A program made the position numbers and the translations under genes. Below, one piece after another: positions 40,510 to 50,614 of a stretch of DNA of 64,000 nt. The stretch comes from Nematopogon swammerdamellus (lineage: Eukaryota; Arthropoda; Insecta; Lepidoptera; Adelidae): positions 12,955,361-13,019,360 of the forward strand of contig OX336343.1 in the NCBI GenBank assembly GCA_946902875.1, read 5' to 3'. The number at the start of each line of letters is the position of its first letter. The first letter of the stretch is position 1. Under the pieces are notes generated by a model. It searched no databases. It was given only the letters and a program-made list of their open reading frames with translations, and was not told the origin of the DNA.

Positions 40510-43286
40510 ATGCATGTATACTATTATTTAGAACGCGGAATATGGAGAGCGAAGAATCGGGAGAAGTTTGGTTTGACGTACAGTAGAGATTTCCTATTTA
40601 TCTGGTAACTGAAAGGACGACTCCTTTACGGCGTACGCGCATCATATTGTGCCGTAACAAGAGCATACTTGTTGTCTTTAGGGTTACGGAATGCATATGT
40701 TTAGGCGGGCGAGAAAATGGAATAGGTTAAAATTAGATAGAAAATAAAATAAATGTTATATAATAAAATAGGTATGGTAATGATCAAAGATAAAAACTAC
40801 CTTCTTATCGCAGTCTTAAGGGAATGCGAATCTGTACGTGTAGAACATAGGTTTAGGGGCCGTGATCGTCTAGTTGGTAGGACCCTACGTTGTTAGGTTA
40901 GTATTGCTACAGTGCGATACTGTTTAACTTAGAGCAGTAGTAGAATAATGATTTATTCACTGTTCACTACTGAAATTTCAGAATTGAAACTGATTCGGTT
41001 TGGTAAAATCCGTTAAGGTGGTACGATTTGACTCGGTTTGGTAAAATTCGGTAAGTTTGGTATGAGATGTCACAATTTAGTAAAATCGGGTACATGAAGA
41101 TAGATGTGGAGAAGGTAACGTCTGGTCTACTGAACCGATTGGTCATAGGTAATGGCGTAGGAATTTGGTGAGAGTAGATGCAACATAACAAGGATAAATA
41201 AGCAGGAACAAAGGGAGCAGGAACCTGAGCAAGGAATACCGGGTGGTGACGAAGGAGTGAGCGATAATAGAGCAGTAAGGTTAGGTTAGAGGTTAGCCCC
41301 ATGGGATTACAAAGCCACGTAGTTGTCATAGGATAGGATAGAGTCCGGCGGGCGAGGTAGGTTACTAGATAGGTTATATTTCGTATGTGCTATATAGGAA
41401 GGGAACACATTAAGGAACGATCGACATTTGTTGAACGAGCTATAGATTTAAACACAGTCTGGCGGGCGTATTGCTTGGATTGTTACGTAGATAGAGTATA
41501 GTAAAATAGGATAAGAGAGGAGTTTGGAATAAAGGTTATAGTAAAATATTACTATTGATAGGGTTCCATTCAAAGTGATAGGAAGGGGTAAGGTTATGGT
41601 GAAGTATTACTAACGATAGGGTTTCGTCCACCTGGTACAAGAGGAGTAGGTAGAAGGGTGTCTTGAGCGACAGACTAGGGGTTGGGGTCATGGTTTATGC
41701 AGGGATAAATAGAGCGTGTACAAAGGGTATATTTCGGATAAAATATCGGTTAAAATTTCGGATAAAATATCGACTAAGTCAGTTAATACGGTGTGTTCAT
41801 AGATTAATCAAGGATTTTACATAGTCAGGCGGGCGAATAGAGTATGAAAATGAAGTAAAATTGGTAATTAGGGCGTCGAACGTAGCCGCGGATCGTGTGT
41901 AGGTTGGCGAGTGAAATTATGCTGTCCTGAAGTAAGGACGAGTTAGGAGGTACGATTGTAGATATAGATTCTTAGTATTATTCTGGGTTTAATTAAAGGA
42001 CGGAAACAGTAGAGACTATAGCATATAGCTAGGAAATAGAAAGCTCTAACGAATAATACCCGCTACGGACAAATAGGAATAAGATCCTGTTCGGCGTGGG
42101 GGAGTTGAGTTATTGATAATTATGAACAAAAGGTTTTAAGACTTAGAATAGACTTGTTGGTAGATGCTGGGTTTGGATGGTTGTGTAAATACAGAAATAC
42201 GCGAGTAAACCATTGGGTATTATAGTGTCTGTACTCGGTAGTGAAACTTCCTTCTAATGAGAGCAGAGCTCTGACCTGAAGGGACTTTTACAATGAATCA
42301 GGACACTTTGGTTTCGATTTTTATTGCATTTCCCATACATTGCTCCGAAAAGAATGTGAACGTAAACTCAGTGTGTTGAACACACGAATGGGACTTGAAA
42401 AATGTGACGTGAACAAAGCCATAGTGCAGAACTTTACATTCCATCGAGACCTTAATTTGTTCTCACTCGGGAGGGAAAATGTTATCATATACCGAGGGCG
42501 TTCTACACTAAGCAAAAAGGAGCGTTTAAAGTTAGTGGTGACATTTTCCGGTCTATGAAAAGTGATAGAACATAGCAATTTGAACCATTGACCGGAGCTA
42601 TGTTGGATGAGATTAAAGTAGAGTCGTGTACAATCAGACTGGGCCCATCCATTTGTCAACGGGTGAGTTAGTTAGCAAAGGTTATGATTCGGAAGAAGCA
42701 AAGTCAATTTAAAATTTTCTCAGTAATAATTTCCCAGTTTTCCTGTCTATAACTAGAAAGGTTAAGGTGTTGGAATGTGCGGCGTGTCTAAACCGGAGGT
42801 GGCAAGGTATGTTGTGCGCTCTCCCTGGAGAGAAGTACTGATCCTGCCCTACCAGCGAGGGTTTACTACTACAGGTTTCCTGAACTGGTGGGAAATCTTT
42901 CTACGGCATGAAGCAGGGTATTAAGTGTTTAGTAATTTCATTTTGAGCTTCTGATGAGTCTAACCTGACTATACTAGGACGAATGCCCATATGTTGTGTT
43001 GTGTGGTCGGGACTGCTTAGCACCAAAATAAAAATGCCACAATCATTCTGGTAAGGGAACAAACACCCTATTAGAAGAAGTTGTTGGTACTACGGACCTT
43101 CTGGACAGGGAACGAACACCCTAACAGAGGCACATCTACGAAAAGCAGTACTGCAGCCATAGCATTAATATATGTTGGCGACAGACAGACATAGACTATA
43201 GTATGGTGTAGAGACGCTAGTCGCGATCATGGAAGGAGAAAATAGATTCTTTCCCATGCCGCGAAAATTGCCTCTAGGCGGGCGAC
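40510..43286 (+). other. Interior of giant element, right part leading to the 3' LTR
   Basis: Purine-rich, non-coding. GGCGGGCGA recurs at 40704, 41347, 41461 (last base T), 41828 and 43277, the last one ending a single base before the 3' LTR in the place of a polypurine tract. A 112-codon minus frame (42659-42321) and a 72-codon plus frame overlap and match nothing recognised. Confidence 0.5.
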
Positions 43287-45847
43287 TGTGACGAATCACA
43301 ACCTACCTCAATGAAAATAGCTAGCAATAGGACGTATGAAGGCTGGCTGGTAAAATGTTATAAGGCGTAGGAGTTAGTTTAGCGCCTGGGTAGTGAGTAT
43401 AGCAAAGAGACCGCGTTGCGTATAAATTGTAGCGGGTGGTATGTAGTCAGGCGCAGATAATACAACTTGCATACATTTTGAACAGGAATAGCTAGCAACA
43501 CCGTATAAGCGACAGATGATGATAGATAAGTATTATACGTCGGCATGCAGTAAGATATAGGACGAATTGACTGTATTACATCTACTTTTGTGAATTCGTA
43601 GCATTTTTCAGAGATTAGTTACTGAAGGTTTTAGGGAAATATGGAACGCATTTTTAAGGAAAATTGCTTCAGGCATTGTGATTGGTCGACCAATGGGAGA
43701 CGCGGAAATGATGTTGGGGATGATTTCCGATTGGTCGTGGGGGTAAGGGTGGGAGTAAGAAAGCGAGGCTATTTAAGGGCGTGTAACACGGTAGGAGCAT
43801 TTTTTCTGCAGCTGCGAGCCTCGGAGGAACAACTTGCCTGAGCCCCGGTCATCGCTAAGTCGCATCGAGCGCCATTGCTTTTCGGCATCAACGTTTCGGT
43901 GAGTCTCGGACGCCGCGCGATATTTTGGAGTTTTCTAGTTGCAATTCGACCAGTTCTATTAAATTGCATTGTCTTGAAGTCTTCTTTTGGTGGCTGGGCT
44001 AGTTTTGGAAACAATACTGGCTTTTCAGAAATTATTTGCTAGTATTAGGGATGTGAAATATTTTTATATGGACCATCATTGGAGCACTGTGTGGGATGCT
44101 AGCTATGCTGAAATATGCATACATGCATACTATTACAGGGCTCTTTTCCCTTTTGGAGCACTGGGTGAGGGAGCGGGTACGCTGAAATATGCATGCACGC
44201 CCACTCACGCAGGGTTCTTTCACGGAATGTTGTGAGGGAAGCGGGTTTTGCTGAAATATGCATACACGCACGATCTCACAGGGTTCTTCCCTGGAACGTT
44301 GTATGTGGGTTGCGGGTTTTGCTGAAATATGCATACGCGCGCACTCATGCGAGGTTCTTTTCCTTTCGATGGAATGTTGGGTGGCAACGCTAGCTATGCT
44401 GAATAAGCATACACGCTTGTTCGCACAAGATTCAGTTCATTCTCTATGATATCACGAGAAAATGCCTCGTGGTAAGAAGACGTAACATAAGGTCGAAGAG
44501 CAACTGGAATTCTGGCTAAGCTATCAAATTATAACGTGGGTAGTTAGGTTCTTCAAACACTAAATTCATATTGGTAGGTTAGCCATGTAGCTGTGTGAAT
44601 TAATTCTCCTTAGTTCTGCAAGGGAGAGAGGGTTCGCTTCGTGGGAATGAGTAGTATCATAGTGTGTAGTATTTAGTGAGGTAGGTACTAGGAAGGCCAG
44701 GTAGGTACCCCTCAGTAATTCTCCTTAATCCTGCTAGGCCGTGGGGACCTTTTCATTTTATTAGTATTAAAGTCATATGGTAGGTTAGCCATGTAGCTGT
44801 GTGAATTAATTCTCCTTAATTCTGCAAGGGAGAGAGGGTTCACTTCGTGAGAACGAGTAGTACCATAGTGTGTAGTATTTAGTGAGGTTAAGTACTAGGA
44901 AGACCAGGTAAATACCCCACAGTGGTTCTCCTTAGTCCTGCTAGGGGGGAGAGGTCCAAATTGTTATGATCTGTTAGAGCGATACCTATTCTATCTGGCG
45001 AAGGGGTGGCGGTACTCTAAGGACCGGTGCAAGCTGAGCTGACCGTCTGAGGAGGAAACCTGTGGTAGCCTTCTTTCGATAGGCAGAGCCCGTCGGACGA
45101 AGTACTACGAGGTTAGGATAGGGACCACACACACACTTACACACACACGCACGCCTTTAGGATTTGGGGTCCGTAGGGGCCCTAAATCACCCACATTACA
45201 CCACGAATTTCATTTTAAATCTCTTCCTAAGAGAAACAGTTTCTTCACAGGATAGGAAACAAAGGGGGCCCTTAGGTATACAGAAATAGAGCTGCTGGGA
45301 GTACGGCAGCCCTATCTGGTTGGTGGCCACTGTAAGGAGCGTGGAGAGGCCAGGGGTGAGGGGACCCAGGACTCGTGGAGCTTCTTACTTCCCCCTCCGG
45401 GGGGAAATTGTTTGAATAATTTGAAAATTACTGGTTGACACAATTTCTGGGAGGAGAGAATACAGACAATTACAATGTGATGGAAGAGACACAGTGATAT
45501 AGGAGAGGCGGACTTAGGCAGAAAATTACATATGTATTTAGAATATTATTCGAAGAACAAAGGTTAGGATAGAAAGCTAGGGATTGAGTTAGTACTCTGG
45601 GTTATACGGTTACACAACGCTTCCTCGAAGAGAGGAAGATACAGGGTCCATCTACACTTAATTCAGTGTATACGTATGTATGCATTGCTTGAGTTTACCT
45701 AGAGATCACTTGAATGCTAAACGAAGGCCATGTTTTATTTTAGAGGTTACTCGCGGAAGCGTGGAATTTCGGAATAATTATTCGACAACACCTATCAGGT
45801 GAAGTATAAATACAAAATATACTTTGGTGGGAGGCTAGTTCGTCGCA
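43287..45847 (+). repeat. 3' LTR of the giant element
   Basis: A 2561-bp copy of the left LTR with an extra segment at about 43557-43640 and about ten base differences. It repeats the promoter-like boxes, the CTGAAATATGCAT array and the 205-bp duplication. The target duplication AAGT follows at 45848-45851. Confidence 0.8.
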
Positions 45848-45851
45848 AAGT

Positions 45852-46223
45852 GTAGTTTAACGGGCCATATTTTAGCAGTAGTTACATATTAAGGACGTCA
45901 TTAAAAATACATTCATGTTTTTTGAGAAGAATGGACCCACTCGTGGAACCACTGAGTTGGATTGCATCAAATCCAATATAACTGGTAGATTTACTGACAA
46001 AATACTATTTATTATATTAAATCATTGCTATTAGTAGGTACTATGAGTATGAAATGTTCATGTTTTTTTTTTATTTCAAATTAAAAAAAAAAATTTTACT
46101 TGGAAATTTTAATTAATTTTGGATCATACAACAATAATATAACCAAAACAATTTTCTAAACAATACAATGTTCATTTTCTAAACAATACAATGTTCAACC
46201 ATACGTTGTGTTTGTATACGCAG
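45852..46223 (+). other. Unassigned, probably intronic
   Basis: AT-rich sequence between the giant element and the third candidate exon, with a short duplication (TTTCTAAACAATACAATGTT twice near 46152-46192). It ends in the acceptor TTGTATACGCAG. Confidence 0.4.
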
Positions 46224-46351
46224 GCGTGGGCGAAAAGCGGTGGGTCGGAGGCGGGCGGGGGCGCACGGGGCGGCGCGCACAGGGTCGCCACCTCCCCCCC
46301 GCCAGCGCGCGAGCCTCTCGACGCGCAGTGGCAGCCTGTCGCGCGCAGCAG
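46224..46351 (+). CDS. Candidate host exon, Gly/Ala-rich
   Basis: The acceptor GTATACGCAG ends at 46223 and a consensus donor CAG/GTACGTAA lies at 46351/46352. They enclose 128 GC-rich bases open in phase 0: AWAKSGGSEAGGGARGGAHR, then VATSPPPAREPLDAQWQPVA, then RS. The entry phase equals the exit phase of the exon ending at 9880, and the GC content stands out sharply against its AT-rich surroundings. If the two exons are neighbours, the intron between them is about 36 kb and filled with retrotransposons. No protein family is recognised; the low-complexity composition limits any inference. Confidence 0.4.
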
Positions 46352-46890
46352 GTACGTAACTAACTAGATCTTACCAAAGGCAGTTATGACAGGACTGACT
46401 ACAGACACATTGATGATGTTGATGACGGTCAGTTAAAATTAATATAAAAAAATTGTCCGTGTCAAAGCACTCACATCGTACCTATTTCCGACAGGAATAA
46501 GGTATTAGGTACCTATTAGGTAGGTGGTATTACGTTATACTTACTTAGTTTAACTATTTAGTAGAAAAAATACAAGAATATAATATACTAGGAAGTGTTC
46601 TGTGATGTGATGATGAGTTGGTGACTACCTACGAGTACCTACAACGCAACGTCAAATTCATACACAAAAAGTTTTTGCCCTCGGCTCCGCTCGGAGTATT
46701 TTCGCTACTGTGCGACCCGCTGATGAGATAGCGTGATGGTTTGTATACTACAAGTAGCGGCAACTACAACTGAGCGTCCGACGTCGTGCGCCAGCCAAAG
46801 TGGTCAACAAAAAAGTGGTCAAGTGAATCATGTTCACGTGCCGAGGGTCCCGTAACCGCTGCTTCGCTTTCATCTAATTATATTTTCTAC
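46352..46890 (+). other. Unassigned, probably intronic
   Basis: AT-rich sequence with repeated AGGTACCTATTAGGTAGGTG-like words and a GC-rich block (46678-46850) containing GCCCTCGGCTCCGCTCGGAG and AAGTGGTCAACAAAAAAGTG. No gene was recognised. Confidence 0.4.
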
Positions 46891-47190
46891 TAGGATGCGG
46901 TCAGGCTTTGGATGGGTAGCCGTACGACCGATCAAGTTGGCCGTGGTTCGGATTGAATAAAGAATAAAAGAATACACACATGGAATAGAATAGAATACAA
47001 AGTGCTTTATTGCTACAAGGACATCAGAACATTTACATAAGGTGCAAAGGCGGACGTATCCCTTGCACACATTTCGTACAGTCAATATTTGGATGTTTGA
47101 GATTAGATTAACATAATGTAAGTAGGTAGTAGCAAAAGAAAAAAGAACGTGGAATTGAAGATAAAATAATAATAACAATACATATTAATA
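46891..47190 (-). repeat. SINE-head fragment and LINE/SINE 3'-tail fragment
   Basis: 46893-46955 (GATGCGGTCAGGCTTTGGAT, GGGTAGCCG, GGCCGTGGTTCGGATT) is a diverged + strand fragment of the 5S/tRNA-like SINE head. 46980-47170 (GAATAGAATAGAATACAAAG, TGCTTTATTGCTACAAGGAC, AAAGGCGGACGTATCCCTTG) is, on the minus strand, the 3' end of a retroposon with a GAATA-type tail; a similar tail occurs at 52620-52650. Confidence 0.45.
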
Positions 47191-47219
47191 ATACACGTAA
47201 GGACATGTTTGATGTTTTT

Positions 47220-47690
47220 TAACCGACTTCCAAAAAAGGAGGAGGTTCTCAATTCGTCTGTATGTTTTTTTTTTATTTATTTTTTTTTTTTTTTTGTATG
47301 TTTGTTACGCGATTTCTCCGTAAATTGAGGGCGATTTAGAAAATTCTTTTTTTGTTAGTTAGGTCATACTTCCGAGGTGGTCCCATTTCAATTTTATCGA
47401 AATTGGTTCAGTGGTTTTCGAAAAATCAGCATAATACTATGGTGTGTGGTTACCTTCAGCAAAACTTGTGATGTGGTCGTTTTCGGCAATTTTTCAGTTT
47501 GATAAATTAGTATGGTGTGTGGTTACCTTCAGCAAAACTTTTGTGATGTGGACTTATTCAGCAATTTGCAGTCTGACACATATGGCGAATAATTCTGTAC
47601 CACTTCAATCGATTTCTATTATTCGATTTCGATTATTCTTTTTTATGTAATATTACTAAAAAGAATGAAATAAAAACTGTTTTAAAAAAT
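47220..47690 (+). repeat. Interspersed repeat fragment with internal tandem duplication
   Basis: AACCGACTTCCAAAAAAGGA, then GGAGGTTCTCAATTCGTCTG is the end of a very common lepidopteran repeat (another piece lies at 55307-55350). TATGGTGTGTGGTTACCTTC with AGCAAAACTT.TGATGTGG is duplicated (about 47440-47480 and 47510-47550). Confidence 0.5.
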
Positions 47691-48166
47691 ATTAAACCGA
47701 TTTCCAAAAAACAAAAAAAAAAAGAACTAAAAAGTATTAAATACATAATATTTTGAAATTTTCTCTGTCCTGTTGAAATACATGAATCGATATACTAGTG
47801 ATACATATTCGGACCCTTGTTTCATGAATATTCTAAATTTGAAATTTTTTATCTTTTCCGACCGGCCAGGTGCGCTTAATTTATTATGGTACGAGTACCA
47901 TCGAGCTGGTATGATGATGGAGACAGAAGGTGGGCATAGGAACTCCTAAACTACACATGATAAACAGGATTTCTGTGTGATAAACCCATCGTGTTTGGGC
48001 TCGTTGCATTTGTCTTCACGAGCAATTTACTTTAGACCTAAGAGATTCTCAATTCGGCGGTATGTTTTCTTTTTTTGGATGTTTGTTACGCGATTACTCC
48101 GTCAATTGTGGGCCGATTTTGAAAATTCTTTTTTTTTTTTTTATTTGAAAGGGGATGACCCTGAGG

Positions 48167-48905
48167 TTTTTAAAGTGAAAACTTCTTTAGCGGCGCTTGG
48201 CACTTTTTTAGGTGGGTAAAAAATGTATAACTCGCGACATCGCGTCAGCGTCATTTTTAAAATGAAACCTTAAGTCATTGCATTAAGGGTTAAGTTAGAG
48301 TGGCACGGGATCTGCCGGCACTCCCGGAGTGCAACTGTTAAGTAGGGTTCGGTAACACGTTTATGTCTGTCCATTCTACTAAGTTCTGCAAAATGAATGT
48401 AGGGTTCCGTAACAAATGCATGTCTGTCTGTTCTACTAAATTTAACATTTATTTCAAAATGAATGTAGGGTTCCGTAACAAATGCATGTCTATCCGTTCT
48501 ACTAAATTTTACAATTTTCAACCATGAAGGTCCTCCGACGGTTATTTTATAATAAAAATAGGGTTCCGCAACACGTTTATGTCTGTCCATTCTACTAAGT
48601 TCTGCAAGATGAATGTAGGGTTCCGTAACAAATGCATGTCTGTCCGTTCTACAAAATTTAACATTTATTTCAAAATGAATGTAGGGTTCCGTAACAAATG
48701 TATGTCTGTCCGTTCTACTAAATTTTACAATTTTCAACCAAGGCCCTCCGACGGTTATTTTATCATAAAAGTAGGGTTCCGTAACAAATGTATGTCTGTC
48801 CGTTCTACTAAATTTCACAATTTTCAACCAAGGTCCTCCGACGGTTATTTTATAATAAAAGTAGGGTTCCTTAACACGTTTATGTCTGTCCATTCTACTA
48901 AGTTC
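48167..48905. repeat. Inserted repeat with GGGTTCCGTAAC tandem array, copy 1
   Basis: The segment starts TTTAGCGGCGCTTGGCACTT, as does the second array at 56290. An array follows in which GTAGGGTTCCGTAACAAATG, then TGTCTGTCCGTTCTACTAAA repeats about eight times (48345-48900), with AATTTTCAACCAAGGTCCTC and CGACGGTTATTTTAT in alternate units. The alternating unit is about 60 and 125 bp. It lies directly beside the SINE at 48906 and the two may have moved together. The long frames in both strands are repeat artefacts. Confidence 0.65.
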
Positions 48906-49264
48906 TGCAACATCACCTACAACGTCCGTGATGTCAGCCCATAACACCGGGTGAACTAAGTGCCATATCAGTGCTTCCCCCTTAGATCGTGCTGACTACA
49001 CTAAACTGGTCGGAAAACACAAACTATTTACATAGCCGTTTCGACCGAGGTTTAATTCAGTGCGGTGGTATCAACCCGGGCGGGTTAAACCCTACCACCA
49101 AGTAAGATTAGGAGGGAAGGGACCTACAGTTTTACGAGGAATCCGAACCTCGGTCAGCCTCCAACGGTCAGCGGTCACCCATCCAAATACTGACCGCGCC
49201 CAGCGTTGCTTAACATTCAATAGCGACAGTTGACTGTCTGCACCACTGAGCTATCGAGGCTGAC
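48906..49264 (-). mobile_element. SINE, nearly full-length copy on the minus strand
   Basis: On the minus strand the head (GTCAGCCTCGATAGCTCAGT, then GTCAGTATTTGGATGGGTGA, then GAGGTTCGGATTCC) and the body match 6195-6585. The distal poly(A) tail is missing: the copy ends at ATCACCTACAACGTCCG, next to the GGGTTCCGTAAC array. Together with that array it interrupts the foldback element. Confidence 0.8.
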
Positions 49265-49760
49265 GTGGTCCTATTTTAATTGGGTCAAGATCGGATTGGA
49301 AAGCGAGGCGGAATCGCGAGGCCGAAGGCCGAGCGATTCCGGCGATACCGCCGAGTACATTAATAGCAAAAAATTACTAAAAAAAACTGTGAAATAAAAA
49401 AAAAGTTTTAAAAAACATAAAACCGACTTCCTAAAAAAAGTAAAACTAAAAAACTATTTAAAATAAAAATATAAAAACCGCCTTCAAAAATATATGAAAT
49501 AAAAACCTAAAAAAAAAAACGAACCCTAGAGTTGAAGGCGGTGCTAAAGCAAGCAAAAATGATGCATGAAAGAAAACATGAGTGGATGATAATATTCTTT
49601 GTGATTTGAGTAGCCTTTTTAGCACCGCCTTCAACTCTAGGGTTCGTTTTTTTTTTTAGGTTTTTATTTCATATATTTTTGAAGGCGGTTTTTATATTTT
49701 TATTTTAAATAGTTTTTTAGTTTAACTTTTTTTAGGAATTCGGTTTTTTTAATAAACGTT

Positions 49761-50070
49761 TTATGGCTTGGTCTGAAGGAATATCTGGTTTCTCAACACA
49801 TGTTGTATTTTTCCTGCACCAACCCATCGGAGTGATCCTCGGAGTGATCATACGTTCAACATTATTTTCCGGTTTCCTCCCGATAAACGGTTCGACCTAA
49901 CCCCGTCTACAATGGGCTCAACGGTGGTTGGTGGCCATTAGTGATTGATAAAGGGCCACTTCCCAATTTTGTTTATCATTCCTATTACGCGCCTAACGAG
50001 CAGCCAACCGCCGTGGCCTTTTTGCTTCCAAAGGAAATTTTTCTTCCTTCCCGTTATTTGCTCTTCCAAA
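49761..50070. other. Unassigned, repeat-like
   Basis: No gene recognised. The stretch contains TCGGAGTGATCCTCGGAGTG (a short duplication near 49830-49848) and otherwise looks like decayed interspersed repeat. Confidence 0.35.
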
Positions 50071-50520
50071 CCCATAGAGTACTTCCGGTTAATCTAAAAT
50101 CATGAAATTTGGAAACAAGGTCTCACACCACAATTAAAGGAAAAAATCCGAAAATTGTAAACTTGTAGTTTTATGACATAGGTAAAAAAAATTGCTCGTT
50201 TTGTATGTCAAGACCCTTTTTCTCAGTAACGAGTCAAGATATCAAATTGAAATTAATATAAAATACTAAGGTCTGCGATCCCTTCGAGGTGTAGAAAATG
50301 CAAGCTTCTAAATCGACAAAATCAAAACATACGGCTATTTTATGTAAAATTTTAATACCGGCAAACTCACTCAAATCAAATCAAAACCTACAGGGCACTC
50401 CCCGTAGACCTGGAGAAGGTAATGAAATTTGGCAAGAAGCAAGGTCTCACACTACAAGTAAAGGAAAAATCTGAAAATTGTAAATTCGTAGTTATGTCAT
50501 ATATAAATAGTTGTTTTTAT
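50071..50520 (+). repeat. Interspersed repeat, two tandem subunits
   Basis: The blocks ATCATGAAATTTGGAAACAA, then GGTCTCACACCACAATTAAA, then GGAAAAAATCCGAAAATTGT (from about 50098) and GTAATGAAATTTGGCAAGAA, GCAAGGTCTCACACTACAAG (from about 50419) are two copies about 320 bp apart. CTCCCCGTAGACCTGG precedes the second copy; a related TACTTCCCGTAGACCTGG occurs at 53983. It is typical of a widespread lepidopteran repeat and non-coding. Confidence 0.5.
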
Positions 50521-50614
50521 TTCAACTGCAAGATTGCCTGACAGTCAAAGCATTGCTGTAGTTTTTATTTGGGCGATTCGTGATTTTCTAAAATATAATT
50601 ATTTTTGTACATAC

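Larger units (their letters stand above)
27344..45851 (+). mobile_element. Giant non-coding LTR-type retroelement (LARD-like), about 18.5 kb
   Basis: Long direct repeats of 2479 bp (27348-29826) and 2561 bp (43287-45847) start TGTGACGAATCAC and end AGTTCGTCGCA. They are bounded outside by the 4-bp duplication AAGT (27344-27347 and 45848-45851). Their ends are imperfect inverted copies (TGTGACGAA and TTCGTCGCA). A candidate primer site beginning TGG lies one base after the left repeat. I find no gag, protease, RT or integrase in the 13.5-kb interior. These features fit a large non-autonomous LTR retrotransposon derivative. A segmental duplication is less likely given TG...CA ends and the target duplication. 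Orientation + is set by the primer-site position and the G-rich strand. Confidence 0.75.
47700..49760 (+). mobile_element. Foldback-type repeat element, copy 2, interrupted
   Basis: The left body (about 47720-48166) and right part (49265-49760) match the copy at 6586-7315. They are separated by a 1.1-kb insertion (48167-49264) placed inside the block that reads CCTGAGGTGGTCC in copy 1. The hairpin arms here are longer, 49415-49549 and 49619-49750, again with four alternating copies of CCGCCTTCAA or TTGAAGGCGG. The arms include AAACTATTTAAAATAAAAAT and its mirror. Confidence 0.75.

Noticed and set aside
27344..45851. Simple segmental duplication, or a viral provirus with terminal repeats
   Set aside because: The TG...CA ends, mirrored termini, a 4-bp flanking duplication and a primer-site-like sequence favour an LTR element; no viral structural or replication gene was found inside.
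48270..48947. A 225-codon minus-strand frame and a 121-codon plus-strand frame
   Set aside because: Both follow the GGGTTCCGTAAC tandem repeat and run into the SINE; the peptide repeats (DRHKRV.EPYFYYKITVGG) mirror the DNA repeat.
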